Below the pieces are notes generated by a model. That model was not told where the DNA came from. It ran no database searches and saw nothing but the letters and a program-made list of their open reading frames with translations. This document shows positions 18,251 to 27,759 of a stretch of DNA of 34,627 nucleotides, in pieces (within the stretch, counting starts at the first letter, position 1; every line of letters begins with the position of its first letter). The position numbers and the translations under genes are program-made. The stretch comes from Clostridiales bacterium DTU087 (lineage in GTDB: Bacteria; Bacillota; Limnochordia; DTU087): the NCBI GenBank assembly GCA_001513495.1, contig LFTN01000177.1, forward strand, positions 1-34,627. Direction: 5' to 3'.

Positions 18251-19009
18251 ATGCATCCCATTCTATGGCAAATCGGCCCTGTAGAAATCCATGCCTATGG
18301 CTTCTTTCTGGCTGCAGCTTTTGCCGCGGGCACCTATTTTACCGCTGTACAGGCAAGGGAGAAGGGTATCTCCGTGGAGTTTGTTCTGGATCTAGCCTTG
18401 GTGGCCTATGCAGCAGCACTCATCGGTGCCCGGATCGGCTTTGTACTGCTGGAATGGCCCTACTATCGCCTGTACCCGGCTGAGATTTTGCGGGTTTCCG
18501 AAGGAGGCTTGTCTTTCCACGGCGGGCTCATCCTAGCTGTGGCGGCGGGCATCTGGTTTTGCCGCCGCAGACAGGTCAATCCTTGGCAGATGGCGGATAT
18601 AGCAGCACCGGCAGTACCCTTGGGCACAGCCATCGCCAGAATGGGCTGTCTGCTCAATGGGTGCTGCTACGGCTATGTAACCGATCTGCCCATTGGCCTT
18701 CCCGCTGCCTTGGGGGATCCCAGCCCCCGACACCCAACCCAAATATATGCTGCTGTTTTGAACCTTGCTCTGTTTGCCTACCTGTATCGCAAGCGTGATC
18801 ACCGGCGCTTCCCCGGCTACCTCGGCCTCATCTATCTGATTCTCTATTCTGTCCTGCGAAGTGTAGTTGAGATCTTCAGAGAAAGCGAGATATTGTTTGG
18901 CTCTATCAAGGTAGCCCAAGCTTTTAGTGTCTTGGTGATCATCGGAGCCGGCTTGGTCATATATGCAGTTGAAAACAGGCGGCAGGCCCGAAGCGGTTTC
19001 ACTGAATAG
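18251..19009 (+). CDS. lgt: Prolipoprotein diacylglyceryl transferase
   Basis: MHPILWQIGPVEIHAYGFFLAAAFAAG, LSFHGGLILA, ARMGCLLNGCCYG, HPTQIYAAVLNLALFAYLYR. Confidence 0.93.
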   Translation: MHPILWQIGPVEIHAYGFFLAAAFAAGTYFTAVQAREKGISVEFVLDLALVAYAAALIGARIGFVLLEWPYYRLYPAEILRVSEGGLSFHGGLILAVAAGIWFCRRRQVNPWQMADIAAPAVPLGTAIARMGCLLNGCCYGYVTDLPIGLPAALGDPSPRHPTQIYAAVLNLALFAYLYRKRDHRRFPGYLGLIYLILYSVLRSVVEIFRESEILFGSIKVAQAFSVLVIIGAGLVIYAVENRRQARSGFTE

Positions 19010-19013
19010 ATTG

Positions 19014-19043
19014 TTGACACCTGCTAGTTCTGTATGATATTGT
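19014..19043 (+). promoter_or_regulatory. Candidate promoter of the hydrogenase operon
   Basis: TTGACA at 19014-19019 and weak -10 TATTGT at 19038-19043 (18-bp spacer), 20 bp upstream of the Rex-type dyad. Confidence 0.4.
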
Positions 19044-19062
19044 CTATTATGGTAGGGGCGAT

Positions 19063-19080
19063 TTGTGAACAAATTCACAA
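19063..19080. promoter_or_regulatory. Rex-type redox operator
   Basis: TTGTGAA-CAAA-TTCACAA, a perfect match to TTGTGAAnnnnTTCACAA, upstream of NADH-linked hydrogenase genes. Confidence 0.8.
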
Positions 19081-19122
19081 TATATGTGTTGGCAAGTCTG
19101 CCCCCTTAGTGTTACCTGGACG

Positions 19123-19146
19123 TACACCCCTTTAAAACGGGGTGTA
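19123..19146. promoter_or_regulatory. Second inverted repeat in the hydrogenase leader
   Basis: TACACCCC-TTTAAAAC-GGGGTGTA, perfect 8-bp arms and 8-nt loop, 80 bp before the hydC start. Confidence 0.5.
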
Positions 19147-19225
19147 TTGCAGTTCTTAGGGAAATCGTAGGGACAATTGTTACAATAGGCACAAGTTTGT
19201 TCCAAGGGGAAGGAGACGGTATAAA

Positions 19226-19762
19226 GTGGAAGCGGCACATAAGGGATGCTGCTGCCAGTCGCTGAGGGCGGCAGATGAGCGCTACCAGAAACTGGCAGAC
19301 ATTATTGCAAAATATGCCGGACAGCCTGGGGCTTTGATCCCCGTCTTGCACCAAGCGCAGGAGGTCTTTGGCTACCTGCCCCATGATGTGCAGGTGCTGA
19401 TTGCGGAGGGCCTGGATGTCCCCCTGAGCGAGGTTGATGGAGTAATCACCTTCTACTCCTTGTTTACCTCCCAGCCCCGGGGTAAGTACACCATTGGAGT
19501 CTGCATGGGAACCGCCTGTTATGTGAAGGGGGCGGCGGCAGTCCTTGAGGAGCTGAAGCAGCAGCTGGGCATTGATGTCAACAACACCAGTGCCGACGGC
19601 CTGTTTACACTAGAGGTAACCAGGTGTGTCGGCGCCTGCGGGCTGGCTCCGGTGATGAACATTGGTGAAGATGTGTACGGACGCCTGAAGCCGGAGGACA
19701 TCCGGGAGATACTAGACAAATACATCCAGACTGAGAGGAACGGGGCGCCGAAAGGCGACTAA
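19226..19762 (+). CDS. hydC: NuoE-like subunit of [FeFe] hydrogenase ([2Fe-2S] thioredoxin-like; HydC/HndA type)
   Basis: LHQAQEVFGYLPHDVQ, VCMGTACYVKGA, TRCVGACGLAPVMNIGEDVYG; GTG start with AAGGAG upstream. Confidence 0.9.
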   Translation: MEAAHKGCCCQSLRAADERYQKLADIIAKYAGQPGALIPVLHQAQEVFGYLPHDVQVLIAEGLDVPLSEVDGVITFYSLFTSQPRGKYTIGVCMGTACYVKGAAAVLEELKQQLGIDVNNTSADGLFTLEVTRCVGACGLAPVMNIGEDVYGRLKPEDIREILDKYIQTERNGAPKGD

Positions 19763-19825
19763 TTCATCCCTGTGATGATTTAAATAGAAGCAGACCGGGC
19801 TGGAGTGAAGGGGGAGCAGTTAACT

Positions 19826-21619
19826 ATGGCGGTATATCGTTTGCACGTTTTGGTATGTGCTGGTGCTGGCTGTGTTTCGTCGAATTGTAAGGCTGTAGAG
19901 GCCGCCCTTCAGGATGAGCTGAAGAAGGCCGGCATTGCTGAAGAGGTCAAGGTTGTAGAAACAGGCTGCATCGGCACATGCGATCTGGGGCCCTTGATCG
20001 TTGTCTACCCGGAGGGTGTTTTCTATCAGCGCTTGACTCCGGATGATGCGAGAGAGATAGTAAATGAACACTTCGTTAAGGGCAGGATTGTGCAAAGGCT
20101 CTTATATAGGCCGGCTGAAGATGCAGAGCCGGTGGCCCTGACCGAAGAAATGGACTTTTTCCGCAGGCAGCATCGGATCGCTCTGAGGAATACCGGAGTC
20201 ATTGATCCAGAGGTCATAGAAGAATACATAGCACGGGATGGATACGCTGCCTTGGGCAAGGTTCTCAGCAGCATGTCCCGGGAAGAAGTCATAGATGAGA
20301 TCAAGCGCTCGGGACTCCGGGGCAGGGGCGGAGCAGGTTTTCCCACCGGCCGGAAGTGGGAGTTCGCCTATATGGCCCCTGGCGATGAGAAGTATGTTGT
20401 CTGCAACGCGGATGAAGGCGATCCCGGCGCGTTTATGGACCGCAGTATCCTAGAGGGTGATCCCCATTCTATCATCGAAGCCATGACCATTGCCGGCTAC
20501 GCGATCGGGGCTAAGCAGGGGTTTGTCTACGTGCGGGCAGAGTACCCCCTGGCAGTAGAGCGGCTCTCCAAGGCCCTTCAGCAGGCCCGGGATTATGGCC
20601 TCTTAGGTGAGAACATCTTTGGAACTGATTTCAGTTTTGACCTCGAAATCCGGGTGGGCGCAGGAGCCTTTGTCTGTGGAGAGGAGACCGCACTGTTAAC
20701 ATCCATTGAAGGCAGACGAGGAGAGCCTCGTCCTCGCCCGCCCTTTCCAGCAGTGAAGGGCGTCTTCGGCAAGCCCACTCTGTTGAGCAATGTGGAGACC
20801 TATGCCAATATCTGTCCCATCATCCTCAACGGTGCAGAATGGTTTTCCGGCATCGGCACTGAAAACAGCCGGGGCACCAAGGTGTTTGCCATCGCCGGAG
20901 ATATCAACAACACGGGACTAGTGGAAGTGCCCATGGGTACCACCTTGCGGGAAGTCATATTTGACATCGGCGGCGGCATTCCCAAGGGCAAGAAATTCAA
21001 AGCTGCTCAGACAGGCGGCCCCTCCGGCGGCTGCTTGACAGAGGAGCAGTTAGATATTTCCATGGATTACGAATCTCTGATCCAGGTGGGTTCCATGATG
21101 GGTTCCGGCGGCCTGATCGTCATGGATGAAAATACCTGTATGGTGGATATAGCCCGTTTTTTCCTGGACTTTACCAAGGACGAATCCTGCGGCAAATGCA
21201 CGCCGTGCCGGATTGGGACTACTAGAATGCTGGAAATCCTCACTCGGCTTACCGAGGGGAAAGGGGAGGAAGGCGATATTGAGAAGTTGGAGGCCCTTGC
21301 CCTGAGCATCAAGGCCAGCTCCCTCTGCGGACTGGGCCAGTCTGCTCCCAATCCAGTGCTGAGCACGCTGCAGCATTTCCGGGAGGAATATGAAGCCCAT
21401 GTTCGGGACAAACGCTGCCCAGCCGGCCAATGCCTGGCACTGATCCATTTCTTCATTGAGCCGGAGCTGTGCCGCGGGTGCGGCCTTTGCATCAAGGTGT
21501 GCCCGGTAAATGCCATCAGCGGCAGCCGGCGGGAGCCCCATATAATCGACGAAGAGCTCTGCATCAAGTGCGGGGCCTGCCAGGAAAGATGCCCGTTTGA
21601 TGCCATTGTTAAGCGGTAG
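19826..21619 (+). CDS. hydB: NuoF-like subunit of [FeFe] hydrogenase (HydB/HndC type, FMN/NADH binding)
   Basis: N-terminal thioredoxin-like ferredoxin region, GLRGRGGAGFPTGRKWEF, CNADEGDPGAFMDR, ESCGKCTPCRIGT, and C-terminal 2x[4Fe-4S] CRGCGLCIKVCP / CIKCGACQERCP. Confidence 0.93.
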   Translation: MAVYRLHVLVCAGAGCVSSNCKAVEAALQDELKKAGIAEEVKVVETGCIGTCDLGPLIVVYPEGVFYQRLTPDDAREIVNEHFVKGRIVQRLLYRPAEDAEPVALTEEMDFFRRQHRIALRNTGVIDPEVIEEYIARDGYAALGKVLSSMSREEVIDEIKRSGLRGRGGAGFPTGRKWEFAYMAPGDEKYVVCNADEGDPGAFMDRSILEGDPHSIIEAMTIAGYAIGAKQGFVYVRAEYPLAVERLSKALQQARDYGLLGENIFGTDFSFDLEIRVGAGAFVCGEETALLTSIEGRRGEPRPRPPFPAVKGVFGKPTLLSNVETYANICPIILNGAEWFSGIGTENSRGTKVFAIAGDINNTGLVEVPMGTTLREVIFDIGGGIPKGKKFKAAQTGGPSGGCLTEEQLDISMDYESLIQVGSMMGSGGLIVMDENTCMVDIARFFLDFTKDESCGKCTPCRIGTTRMLEILTRLTEGKGEEGDIEKLEALALSIKASSLCGLGQSAPNPVLSTLQHFREEYEAHVRDKRCPAGQCLALIHFFIEPELCRGCGLCIKVCPVNAISGSRREPHIIDEELCIKCGACQERCPFDAIVKR

Positions 21620-21647
21620 GTGGATAAGAGAAAGGGGCGAGGAATTA

Positions 21648-23408
21648 ATGGTTACTCTGTCAATTGACGGGCAGGCTGTGACTGTGCCCGATGACTATAC
21701 AGTGTTGGAGGCGGCTGAAGCTGCCGGCATTCATATCCCTAGGCTCTGCTATCTGAAGGGTGTCAGCCAGACCGGGAGCTGCCGGGTGTGTGTGGTGGAG
21801 ATCGGCGGCCGCTTGCAGGCAGCCTGCGTATTTCCTGTCAGTGAGGGCATGGAGGTCAGGACCAATACACCCATGGTGAGGGAATCAAGGCGGACGACTG
21901 TGGAACTGCTTTTGTCCAACCACCCCCAGGATTGCCTGACTTGCCTGCGCAACCAGAACTGTGAGCTGCAAAAGCTGGCCCAGGACCTTAATATCCGGCA
22001 GATCAGCTATGAAGGGGAACGGTCCCATTTTCCCATTGACTCATCTTCCCCTTCCATACTGCGAGATCCCAATAAATGCATCTTGTGCCGGCGCTGTATC
22101 AGTGTCTGCAGCGAGATTCAAGGTGTTGACATCTTAGCGGCCCGGGAGCGGGGCTTCGATACGGTGGTGTCTCCGGCTTGGCAGGAGGCGCTGGCCAGCA
22201 CTGCCTGCACAAACTGCGGCCAGTGTGTATTGGTCTGCCCAGTTGGAGCTTTAGTTGAGCAGGATGATACTGAAGAGGTGTGGGCAGCTTTGGCTGATCC
22301 CAATACTCATGTGGTCGTTCAGACAGCTCCAGCAGTTAGGGTCGCATTGGGCGAGGAGTTTGGAATGGAGCCGGGTACCATTGTCACCGGCAAGATGATC
22401 ACTGCCCTGCGGCGGCTGGGATTTGATGCTGTATTTGATACAGACTTCAGTGCCGATTTGACCATCATCGAGGAAGCCAATGAGCTGCTCCAGCGTCTAG
22501 GGGAAGGCGGTAAGCTGCCCATGATCACATCCTGCAGCCCCGGCTGGATCAAGTTTATCGAGCACCAGTTCCCAGATCTGCTGTCCCACTTGTCTACCTG
22601 CAAGTCACCCCAGCAAATGTTCGGGGCTGTGGCTAAGACATATTATCCCGAGAAGGCGGGGCTGGATCCGGCCAAGATCTTCACCGTTTCTGTCATGCCG
22701 TGCACGGCTAAGAAGTTTGAGGCCCAGCGGCCGGAAATGCGAAGCAGCGGCTACCAGGATGTCGACATTGTCCTGACGGTGCGGGAACTAGCCAGGATGA
22801 TCAAAGAGGCAGGTATTGATTTTGCCAATCTGCCCGATGGAGAATATGATGCGCCGATGGGCATCAGCACCGGAGCAGGGGTCATCTTCGGCGCCACCGG
22901 TGGTGTAATGGAAGCTGCACTGCGGACAGCCTATGAAGTTGTGACCGGGGAAACCCTGGCTAAGCTGGATTTCACTGAGGTCCGGGGCCTAGAGGGCATA
23001 AAAGAGTCCAGTGTGGACCTAAACGGCACCATCCTGAAAGTGGCAGTTGCCCATGGACTGGGCAATGCCCGGAAGCTGATGGAGCTAATGAAGCGGGGCC
23101 AAGCTGACTACCACTTTATCGAGATTATGGCTTGCCCGGGGGGCTGTATCGGCGGGGGAGGGCAGCCTATTCCCACCAATACCGAGATACGGGAAAAACG
23201 CATAGCGGCCATTTACGCAGCCGACCGGGATATGCCCTTGAGGAAATCCCACGAGAATCCGGCCATTAAGGTGCTCTATGAGGAGTTCTTGGGAGAGCCT
23301 CTAGGTGAGATGTCCCATAAACTGCTGCATACCAGTTATACTCCCCGGTTAAAGTATAGGACAGCAGTACCTGCTCAGGAAGAGGAACAACTGGCAGGGA
23401 ATGCCTAA
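21648..23408 (+). CDS. hydA: [FeFe] hydrogenase catalytic subunit (HydA/HndD, M3-type with N-terminal Fe-S domains)
   Basis: H-cluster motifs TSCSPGWIKFIE, MPCTAKKFEAQRPE, MACPGGCIGGGGQP; N-terminal [2Fe-2S], HPQDCLTCLRNQNC, CILCRRCISVC and CTNCGQCVLVCPVGA. Confidence 0.95.
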   Translation: MVTLSIDGQAVTVPDDYTVLEAAEAAGIHIPRLCYLKGVSQTGSCRVCVVEIGGRLQAACVFPVSEGMEVRTNTPMVRESRRTTVELLLSNHPQDCLTCLRNQNCELQKLAQDLNIRQISYEGERSHFPIDSSSPSILRDPNKCILCRRCISVCSEIQGVDILAARERGFDTVVSPAWQEALASTACTNCGQCVLVCPVGALVEQDDTEEVWAALADPNTHVVVQTAPAVRVALGEEFGMEPGTIVTGKMITALRRLGFDAVFDTDFSADLTIIEEANELLQRLGEGGKLPMITSCSPGWIKFIEHQFPDLLSHLSTCKSPQQMFGAVAKTYYPEKAGLDPAKIFTVSVMPCTAKKFEAQRPEMRSSGYQDVDIVLTVRELARMIKEAGIDFANLPDGEYDAPMGISTGAGVIFGATGGVMEAALRTAYEVVTGETLAKLDFTEVRGLEGIKESSVDLNGTILKVAVAHGLGNARKLMELMKRGQADYHFIEIMACPGGCIGGGGQPIPTNTEIREKRIAAIYAADRDMPLRKSHENPAIKVLYEEFLGEPLGEMSHKLLHTSYTPRLKYRTAVPAQEEEQLAGNA

Positions 23409-24000
23409 GCGATCTCGAACCTATCTGTTAAAACAAGAGGGGAGACTTGGGTTCGTGGAACGTGAAGCAGCCTTAGCCTTAGTTAAGAAGCATGTAAAGA
23501 CAAGGAACTTGGTGAAGCATATGCTGGCGGCGGAGGCCATCATGCGCCGCTTAGCCCGGCACTTGGGCGAGGATGAGGAACTGTGGGGCCTAGCAGGCCT
23601 GCTCCATGATGTAGACTATGAAGAGACCATGGACGATCCTGAGCGTCATGCTGTTGTCGGAGCAGGACTCCTAGAATCGCTGGATGTGGATCCAGCCATC
23701 GTCCAGGCGGTGCTGGCCCACGCAGACAAGGGGCCCCGGGTATCCTTGATGGATAAGGCGCTGTATGCCGTTGATCCCTTGACCGGCCTATTGGTGGCAG
23801 CCGCTTTGGTTCACCCTGATAGGAAACTCAACTCCATTGACACTGAGTTCGTCCTGAACCGCTTCCGGGAGAAAAGCTTTGCCCGGGGAGCTGATCGGGA
23901 GATTATCAAGACCTGCAGTGAGATCGGCTTGGAACTGGAGGAGTTTATCAGCTTGGGTTTAGAGGCTGTACAAGGGATCAGCAGAGAGCTGGGCCTCTAG
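23401..24000 (+). CDS. HD-domain phosphohydrolase-like protein
   Basis: GLLHDVDYEETMDDPERHAVVGAGLL; ATG overlaps the hydA stop by 8 bp. Confidence 0.82.
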   Translation: MPKRSRTYLLKQEGRLGFVEREAALALVKKHVKTRNLVKHMLAAEAIMRRLARHLGEDEELWGLAGLLHDVDYEETMDDPERHAVVGAGLLESLDVDPAIVQAVLAHADKGPRVSLMDKALYAVDPLTGLLVAAALVHPDRKLNSIDTEFVLNRFREKSFARGADREIIKTCSEIGLELEEFISLGLEAVQGISRELGL

Positions 24001-24031
24001 CTCTGAAAGGCCAATGATGGTGACATGACTG

Positions 24032-24066
24032 TGGGCACCGGTGCAGGAACGCTGCGCCGGTGCCCA
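24032..24066. terminator. Strong hairpin between the HD gene and the BON gene (possible bidirectional terminator)
   Basis: TGGGCACCGGTGCAG-GAACG-CTGCGCCGGTGCCCA, 15-bp stem with one wobble. Confidence 0.6.
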
Positions 24067-24072
24067 GTTGGT

Positions 24073-24636
24073 TTACGGGCCGGCTCGATCAGGGTCAATC
24101 CGCAGCTGGCTGACAACCTGGATCACCCCTCTGGCGCTGCTAGCCAGGCGGATGATCTCGGCTTCTACTTCCTTGGAAGGTACTCTGCCCTTTAAATACG
24201 CGGTGCCGTCACACACCTGCACGCCCACATTGCCGCTGGAAGCGGGATGGGTATCCAACTCTTCGCTGATCTCCATTTTTACCTGCTCATCTGTGATGGC
24301 GCCATCGGTACTGATACTGACCCCATCTTCATAGCCCGAGATGCCGGGAATACTGGTCACCAACTCCCTGATATACAGCTTTTCTGCCAGGGTATCTACC
24401 ACACCCTGGACCCTGGCCACTTGGTCAATGACAGTGGCCTCCAAGCCGTAGCCCCGCAAGTTCACGTCTTGCCGAAGCTTCCGCTGCAGGATACCCCGGA
24501 GCCCATCATTTGATTGAGCGGCAGCCGGTGATTTGGCCTCAGCCTCAACTTGGGGCCGCCGGGACTCCCTGGGGCGGGGGCTGCCCGGCGGGCGGTGCTG
24601 GTCCCATTGGGTTTCGGGTTCCCTAAACCGCTGCAT
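24073..24636 (-). CDS. BON domain protein (two BON-like repeats)
   Basis: VRELVTSIPGISGYEDGVSISTDGAITDEQVKMEISEEL...GNVGVQVCDGTAYLKGRVPSKEVEAEIIRLASSARGVIQVVSQLRI. Confidence 0.75.
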   Translation of the reverse strand: MQRFREPETQWDQHRPPGSPRPRESRRPQVEAEAKSPAAAQSNDGLRGILQRKLRQDVNLRGYGLEATVIDQVARVQGVVDTLAEKLYIRELVTSIPGISGYEDGVSISTDGAITDEQVKMEISEELDTHPASSGNVGVQVCDGTAYLKGRVPSKEVEAEIIRLASSARGVIQVVSQLRIDPDRAGP

Positions 24637-24845
24637 CTCTCATCCTCCCATTTATGCTGGTATTTCTAGTCTGACCGATAGAGGGCTGCTTATGCCCTTT
24701 TAGAGGAAAGTGCAGCTGCCGATGGCGGGGATGCCAAGGTGGATGCCATGGTGGGACTGCAGCACCGCCTACTGCTTCTGCCAAGGGGGAGGTTAGCAAT
24801 AAATGGTATATACAGGCCTGCTTGCCCATAAGATCAAGAGGGCCC

Positions 24846-26843
24846 ATGCCGGCGGCGATGAATGTGTGGAGGGACAAAGAAGTGCGGAGAGTTGTCTTGG
24901 TCGGTGCTCCCAATGTGGGGAAAAGTGTGATCTTCAACCGTCTGACAGGCCGCTACGCGGTAGTCTCCAACTACCCAGGCACCACTGTGGAGGTATCCCG
25001 GGGAGAAGGGTTATTTGGGGACTTGCCGGCTGAGGTTGTCGATACCCCTGGTACTTACAGCTTGCTGCCCAGCAGTGAGGAAGAGGCTGTCACCCGGCGG
25101 CTCCTTTGGCAGGAGGAGATTGACCTTTTGCTCCACATAGTAGACACCAAGAACCTGGATCATTCCCTGTCCATGACCTTTGCCCTGCTGGAGGCGGGCT
25201 TTCCGGTGATTCTGGTGCTCAACATGTTTGACGAAGCAAAGAGGCTGGGGCTGGCTGTCGATGTCCAGGGCCTGGAGCAGCGGTTGGGCATACCCTGCAT
25301 CGCTGCCATCGGGATCACCGGGTGGGGCATCCCAGAGTTGAAGCAGGCTGTAAGAGAGAGACTTGCGCAGCTTCAGGAGACTATCGGACATCCCGGCAAG
25401 AGCCGCCCCACAGCGCCCCCCTTGCCAAGCCGGTTGGTTGACTATCCGCCCCCTGTTGAGGGGCTGCTCAGAAAGTGCCCCCGGGCAGCACCCAGGGCTT
25501 ATCCTTTTTCGATGAGGGCCATTGCCCTCCTTTTCCTGGCAGGAGATGAGGAGATCGCCGGCTGGCTCCGTCCCGGTGACCGCCGGGCTCTGGCGGACCT
25601 AGGCGCAGCCGTCAGCCCTCAGCACGTGATACTGGCCGCTGCTGCTGCTCGCAGGCAAGCTGGGCAGCGCCTGCTGCAAGGCATCACTTGCAGGCAGGCG
25701 GGAGTAAGCAGCAGCTGGCAGCATTGGCTGGATAGTCTAACCATAAATCCCCTAACCGGCATTCCCATCCTGGCCTTGGTTATCTACTTCCTGCTGTACA
25801 GGTTTGTTGGGCTCTTTGGTGCCGGGGTCCTGGTTGACTTTCTGGATGGCCAGATCTTTGGCAAGCTGTTTACCCCCTTTGTTAATCACTTAGTGGACCA
25901 GCTGGTGCCAAGCCCCCTGATCCAGGAGCTGCTGGCCCATGAATTCGGCATTCTCACCCTGGGGGTTAGGTACGCCGCTGCAGTGGTGTTTCCCATTGTT
26001 ACGGCCTTCTTTGCGAGTCTAGCTCTCCTGGAGGACTCCGGCTATCTGCCCCGGCTGGCCTATTTGGCAGATCGAGTGTTCGGCATTGTTGGCCTCAGCG
26101 GCAGGGCTGTCATTCCGTTGACTTTGGGTTTTGGCTGCGGCACCATGGCGACTTTGCTGACCCGGACATTGGAGACCAGGCGGGAAAGGCTGATAGCCAC
26201 CTTCATTTTGGCGCTGGCTGTACCGTGCTCAGCTCAGCTCGGTGTTATCCTGGCACTGCTCTCCCGGGAGCCTTTGGCTTTGGCTGTATGGGCAGCAGCT
26301 GTCGGCATGGTGGGCATTGGAGCCAGCTGGCTTGTATCCCGGCTCCTGCCAGGGCCTGCACCCAGATTTATTATGGAGCTTCCCCCTTTGCGCTGGCCGG
26401 TACTGAGCAGCGTATATGCCAAGACAAAGGCTAGGGTCAGCTGGTACTTGTCGGAAATCATGCCGCTGTTCATCTGGACTAGTGTGATGATCTGGGCGGG
26501 CCAGATAACCGGCGGGCTTCAGTGGCTGCTGGACGTCACGGCACCCCTCATGGAGCAGTTGGGGCTGCCGCCTAATATGGCCCGGGTCTTTCTCTACGGC
26601 TTCTTCCGCAGGGATTACGGTGCAGCGGGCCTTTACGATCTGCAGAGTGGGTTGACCGCTGGGCAGCTCACTGTTGCCGCTGTGACCTTGACTCTATTCG
26701 TACCGTGTATAGCGCAGCTGGTAGTGATGATCAAGGAGCGGGGCTTGTGGACAGCTCTTGCTATCCTTGCCTCCGCAGTCCCCTTGGCCTTTCTTGCCGG
26801 GATCGGTGTGAGCCGCTTGCTAACACTAGTAGGGATGATGTGA
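24846..26843 (+). CDS. feoB: Ferrous iron transport protein B
   Basis: VLVGAPNVGKSVIFNRLTG, VSNYPGTTVEVSRG, VDTPGTYSLLPSSEEE, NMFDEAKRLG; FeoB membrane core with GFGCGTMATLLTRTLETRRERL, PCSAQ, GFFRRDYGAAGLYDL, PCIAQ. Exact start uncertain (24822, 24846 or 24858). Confidence 0.9.
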   Translation: MPAAMNVWRDKEVRRVVLVGAPNVGKSVIFNRLTGRYAVVSNYPGTTVEVSRGEGLFGDLPAEVVDTPGTYSLLPSSEEEAVTRRLLWQEEIDLLLHIVDTKNLDHSLSMTFALLEAGFPVILVLNMFDEAKRLGLAVDVQGLEQRLGIPCIAAIGITGWGIPELKQAVRERLAQLQETIGHPGKSRPTAPPLPSRLVDYPPPVEGLLRKCPRAAPRAYPFSMRAIALLFLAGDEEIAGWLRPGDRRALADLGAAVSPQHVILAAAAARRQAGQRLLQGITCRQAGVSSSWQHWLDSLTINPLTGIPILALVIYFLLYRFVGLFGAGVLVDFLDGQIFGKLFTPFVNHLVDQLVPSPLIQELLAHEFGILTLGVRYAAAVVFPIVTAFFASLALLEDSGYLPRLAYLADRVFGIVGLSGRAVIPLTLGFGCGTMATLLTRTLETRRERLIATFILALAVPCSAQLGVILALLSREPLALAVWAAAVGMVGIGASWLVSRLLPGPAPRFIMELPPLRWPVLSSVYAKTKARVSWYLSEIMPLFIWTSVMIWAGQITGGLQWLLDVTAPLMEQLGLPPNMARVFLYGFFRRDYGAAGLYDLQSGLTAGQLTVAAVTLTLFVPCIAQLVVMIKERGLWTALAILASAVPLAFLAGIGVSRLLTLVGMM

Positions 26844-26846
26844 GCT

Positions 26847-27131
26847 ATGAAAAGAAGATTGACCGAGAGGGCAATGATGCCAAGGAGCCGCATCGCGGAG
26901 AAAGCGGTACCCCTGGCTGCTTTGCCTGTGCTGCAGAGGGGGACCATCCTTGGGCTGCCGGATGATCCACTGCTTGTGCGGAGGCTGGCATCCTGCGGCC
27001 TGTTTCCCGGTGTCGAGGTGGTGGTGCAGCGGCGGATACCGGCCTTCATTATCAAGGCAGGAGCAGTGCGGATCGCCTTGGACCGGCAGACGGCTGCCGG
27101 AATCACGGTGCTTCCAGGAGGGGAAGAATAG
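26847..27131 (+). CDS. feoA: FeoA domain protein
   Basis: AVPLAALPVLQRGTILGLPDDPLLVRRLASCGLFPGVEVVVQRRIPAFIIKAGAVRIALDRQTAAGITV; 3 bp after feoB. Confidence 0.82.
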   Translation: MKRRLTERAMMPRSRIAEKAVPLAALPVLQRGTILGLPDDPLLVRRLASCGLFPGVEVVVQRRIPAFIIKAGAVRIALDRQTAAGITVLPGGEE

Positions 27132-27200
27132 TCTGTGGCGAAATTAGGATAGGGCCCGGGATCGTCTGACAGAATTGGGGAGAGATGGGAGTGACGGTGC

Positions 27201-27704
27201 ATGGCCGCAAGGGACAAGGCCTCGGGACACAGGGCGCTGCTCCACGTAGCTTTGGTGAATCCCGAGATCCCTCCCAACACAGGTAATGTGGCCCGGTTGT
27301 GTGCAGCCACCGGCTGCAGCTTGAATCTTGTGCGCCCTTTGGGGTTTTTTCTCGATGATCGGCGCCTGAAGCGGGCTGGACTGGACTACTGGGATCTGCT
27401 GGAACACCACTTTTTTGACAGCATTGAAGAATTGGAAGCTGCCTATCAAGGTGCCCAGATCTACTATGTGACTACAAAAGGACGCCGGCGGTATACAGAT
27501 GCGGCTTACCGCGCAGGGGATCTTCTCGTATTTGGACCCGAAACTGAAGGGCTGCCTAAGGATCTCTTGGCTGCTCATCCCGAGCGGTGTATTCGGATAC
27601 CGATGCTCCCAGATGAAAGGGCTCGATCGCTAAACTTATCCAATTCGGTGGCCGTAGTCCTCTATGAAGCCCTCAGGCAGCTGGGCTTTCAGGGTCTGGT
27701 GTAA
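27201..27704 (+). CDS. trmL: tRNA (cytidine/uridine-34-2'-O)-methyltransferase, SPOUT family
   Basis: LHVALVNPEIPPNTGNVARLCAATGCSLNLVRPLGF, LLVFGPETEGLPKDLL, RIPMLPDERARSLNLSNSVAVVLYEALRQLGF. Confidence 0.93.
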   Translation: MAARDKASGHRALLHVALVNPEIPPNTGNVARLCAATGCSLNLVRPLGFFLDDRRLKRAGLDYWDLLEHHFFDSIEELEAAYQGAQIYYVTTKGRRRYTDAAYRAGDLLVFGPETEGLPKDLLAAHPERCIRIPMLPDERARSLNLSNSVAVVLYEALRQLGFQGLV

Positions 27705-27759
27705 TAAGGAGCAATATCTGGTCAGGAGGTGAGAGGGGCACTATTTTTGTGCTCCCGCT

